Positions 33,456 to 33,728 of a stretch of 33,728 nucleotides of DNA are shown here, in pieces (positions within the stretch are counted from its first letter, which is position 1; every line of letters begins with the position of its first letter). The stretch comes from Paracoccus salipaludis (GTDB taxonomy: Bacteria; Pseudomonadota; Alphaproteobacteria; Rhodobacterales; Rhodobacteraceae), in the NCBI RefSeq assembly GCF_002287065.1, contig NZ_NSJZ01000021.1, forward strand, positions 1-33,728. The letters run 5' to 3'. Position numbers and translations under genes: made by a program. Under the pieces are notes generated by a model. That model was not told the origin of the DNA, did no database searches, and saw only the letters and a program-made list of their open reading frames with translations.

Positions 33456-33728
33456 TGGCGGATAAGCCTTTCAGCGTCGACCTGGGCCGGCTGAAGTCGC
33501 GCGAAAAGGACCGCAGCGCGGCGGCCGTCGAGCGTGCCGACCGCGCGGGCGAGGAACTGGGCTTCGTGGACCGCGACCCGGTCAAGCGGCGCGGCCGCAA
33601 GCCCAGCCCCCGCACCGGCCAGGTCCATGCCAAGGTGCTGCCCCATGTCGCCGAGGAAATCGCCGCCGAGGCCCGTCGCCGCGGTGTCCAGCAGGGCGTG
33701 GTGCTGGAGGAAGCCTGGGCGCTCTACA
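33455..33728 (+). CDS. ParA-partner DNA-binding protein (RHH-like), 5' part
   Basis: Start of the 100-aa partner gene; it is cut by the window end and completed at 1-278 after circularisation. It begins MADKPFSVDLGRLKSREKDR, a charged N-terminus suited to stimulating the ParA ATPase. The DNA-binding half follows. The start ATG shares one base with the parA stop (TGATG), so the two are co-translated. Confidence 0.8.
   Translation, partial: MADKPFSVDLGRLKSREKDRSAAAVERADRAGEELGFVDRDPVKRRGRKPSPRTGQVHAKVLPHVAEEIAAEARRRGVQQGVVLEEAWALY
33480..33728. repeat. Terminal direct repeat, right copy (circular overlap)
   Basis: Identical to bases 1-249; see the left copy. Only one copy should exist in the real molecule. 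Confidence 0.95.

Noticed and set aside
1..33728. CRISPR arrays, tRNA/rRNA genes, relaxase or toxin-antitoxin genes
   Set aside because: Looked for by eye on both strands; no regular spacer repeats, no cloverleaf, no HUH-relaxase motif and no toxin-antitoxin pair were recognised. This is not a substitute for a profile search.

Overview
The window is one complete circular replicon of about 33.5 kb, written linearly with a 249-bp overlap: bases 1-249 are identical to 33480-33728. The GC-rich sequence, the RPA-type replication initiator and the succinoglycan-like exo genes point to an alphaproteobacterial plasmid, most likely Rhodobacterales (Paracoccus-like). The genus is an inference, because no rRNA or other taxonomic marker is present. 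No relaxase or conjugation gene was seen.

Replication and partition: repA (21294-22322, minus) faces away from an origin with six 17-bp iterons (22338-22472), an AT-rich segment, three 11-bp-spaced repeats and a perfect DnaA box (22565-22573). parA (32793-33455) overlaps a 100-aa ribbon-helix-helix-type partner gene that crosses the join (33455 to 278). Inverted repeats built from ACCGGAT/ATCCGGT arms 10 bp apart lie upstream of parA and twice downstream of its partner. They are probable operator/centromere sites.

Exopolysaccharide genes fill most of the rest. An exoL-exoA-exoM-exoP operon (2682-8332) is followed by a small membrane protein. Further on are exoY, an exoQ-like polymerase, several glycosyltransferases (including exoO- and exoU-like), two GH16 glycanases (one exoK-like), an acyltransferase and an exoT/Wzx-like flippase. 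Together they can start a lipid-linked repeat (ExoY), extend it (GTs), flip it (ExoT), polymerise it (ExoQ/ExoP) and trim it (ExoK). No outer-membrane exporter (ExoF/Wza) gene is present, so that part must come from elsewhere in the genome.

Between exoP and exoY sits a complete, apparently intact lasso-peptide cluster on the minus strand (14332 down to 8632): precursor, PqqD-like B1, transglutaminase-like B2 protease, asparagine-synthetase-like cyclase, HPr-kinase-like kinase and ABC exporter. The precursor has a canonical YxxPxL...T(-2) leader. Its predicted 24-residue core starts with Gly, carries Asp at position 9 and ends in Ser, which fits a G1-D9 macrolactam whose C-terminal Ser is phosphorylated by the kinase. 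A NTP_transf_5-type nucleotidyltransferase gene about 6 kb away could be a detached tailoring gene. This is the most notable system in the window.

The segment 30.4-32.7 kb is decayed: a serine-recombinase pseudogene, an AAC(6')/GNAT-like pseudogene broken partly by an 11-bp tandem duplication, and small ORFs. The acyltransferase locus near 23-24.5 kb is AT-richer than its surroundings and lies beside a fragment of a second acyltransferase, suggesting recent acquisition.
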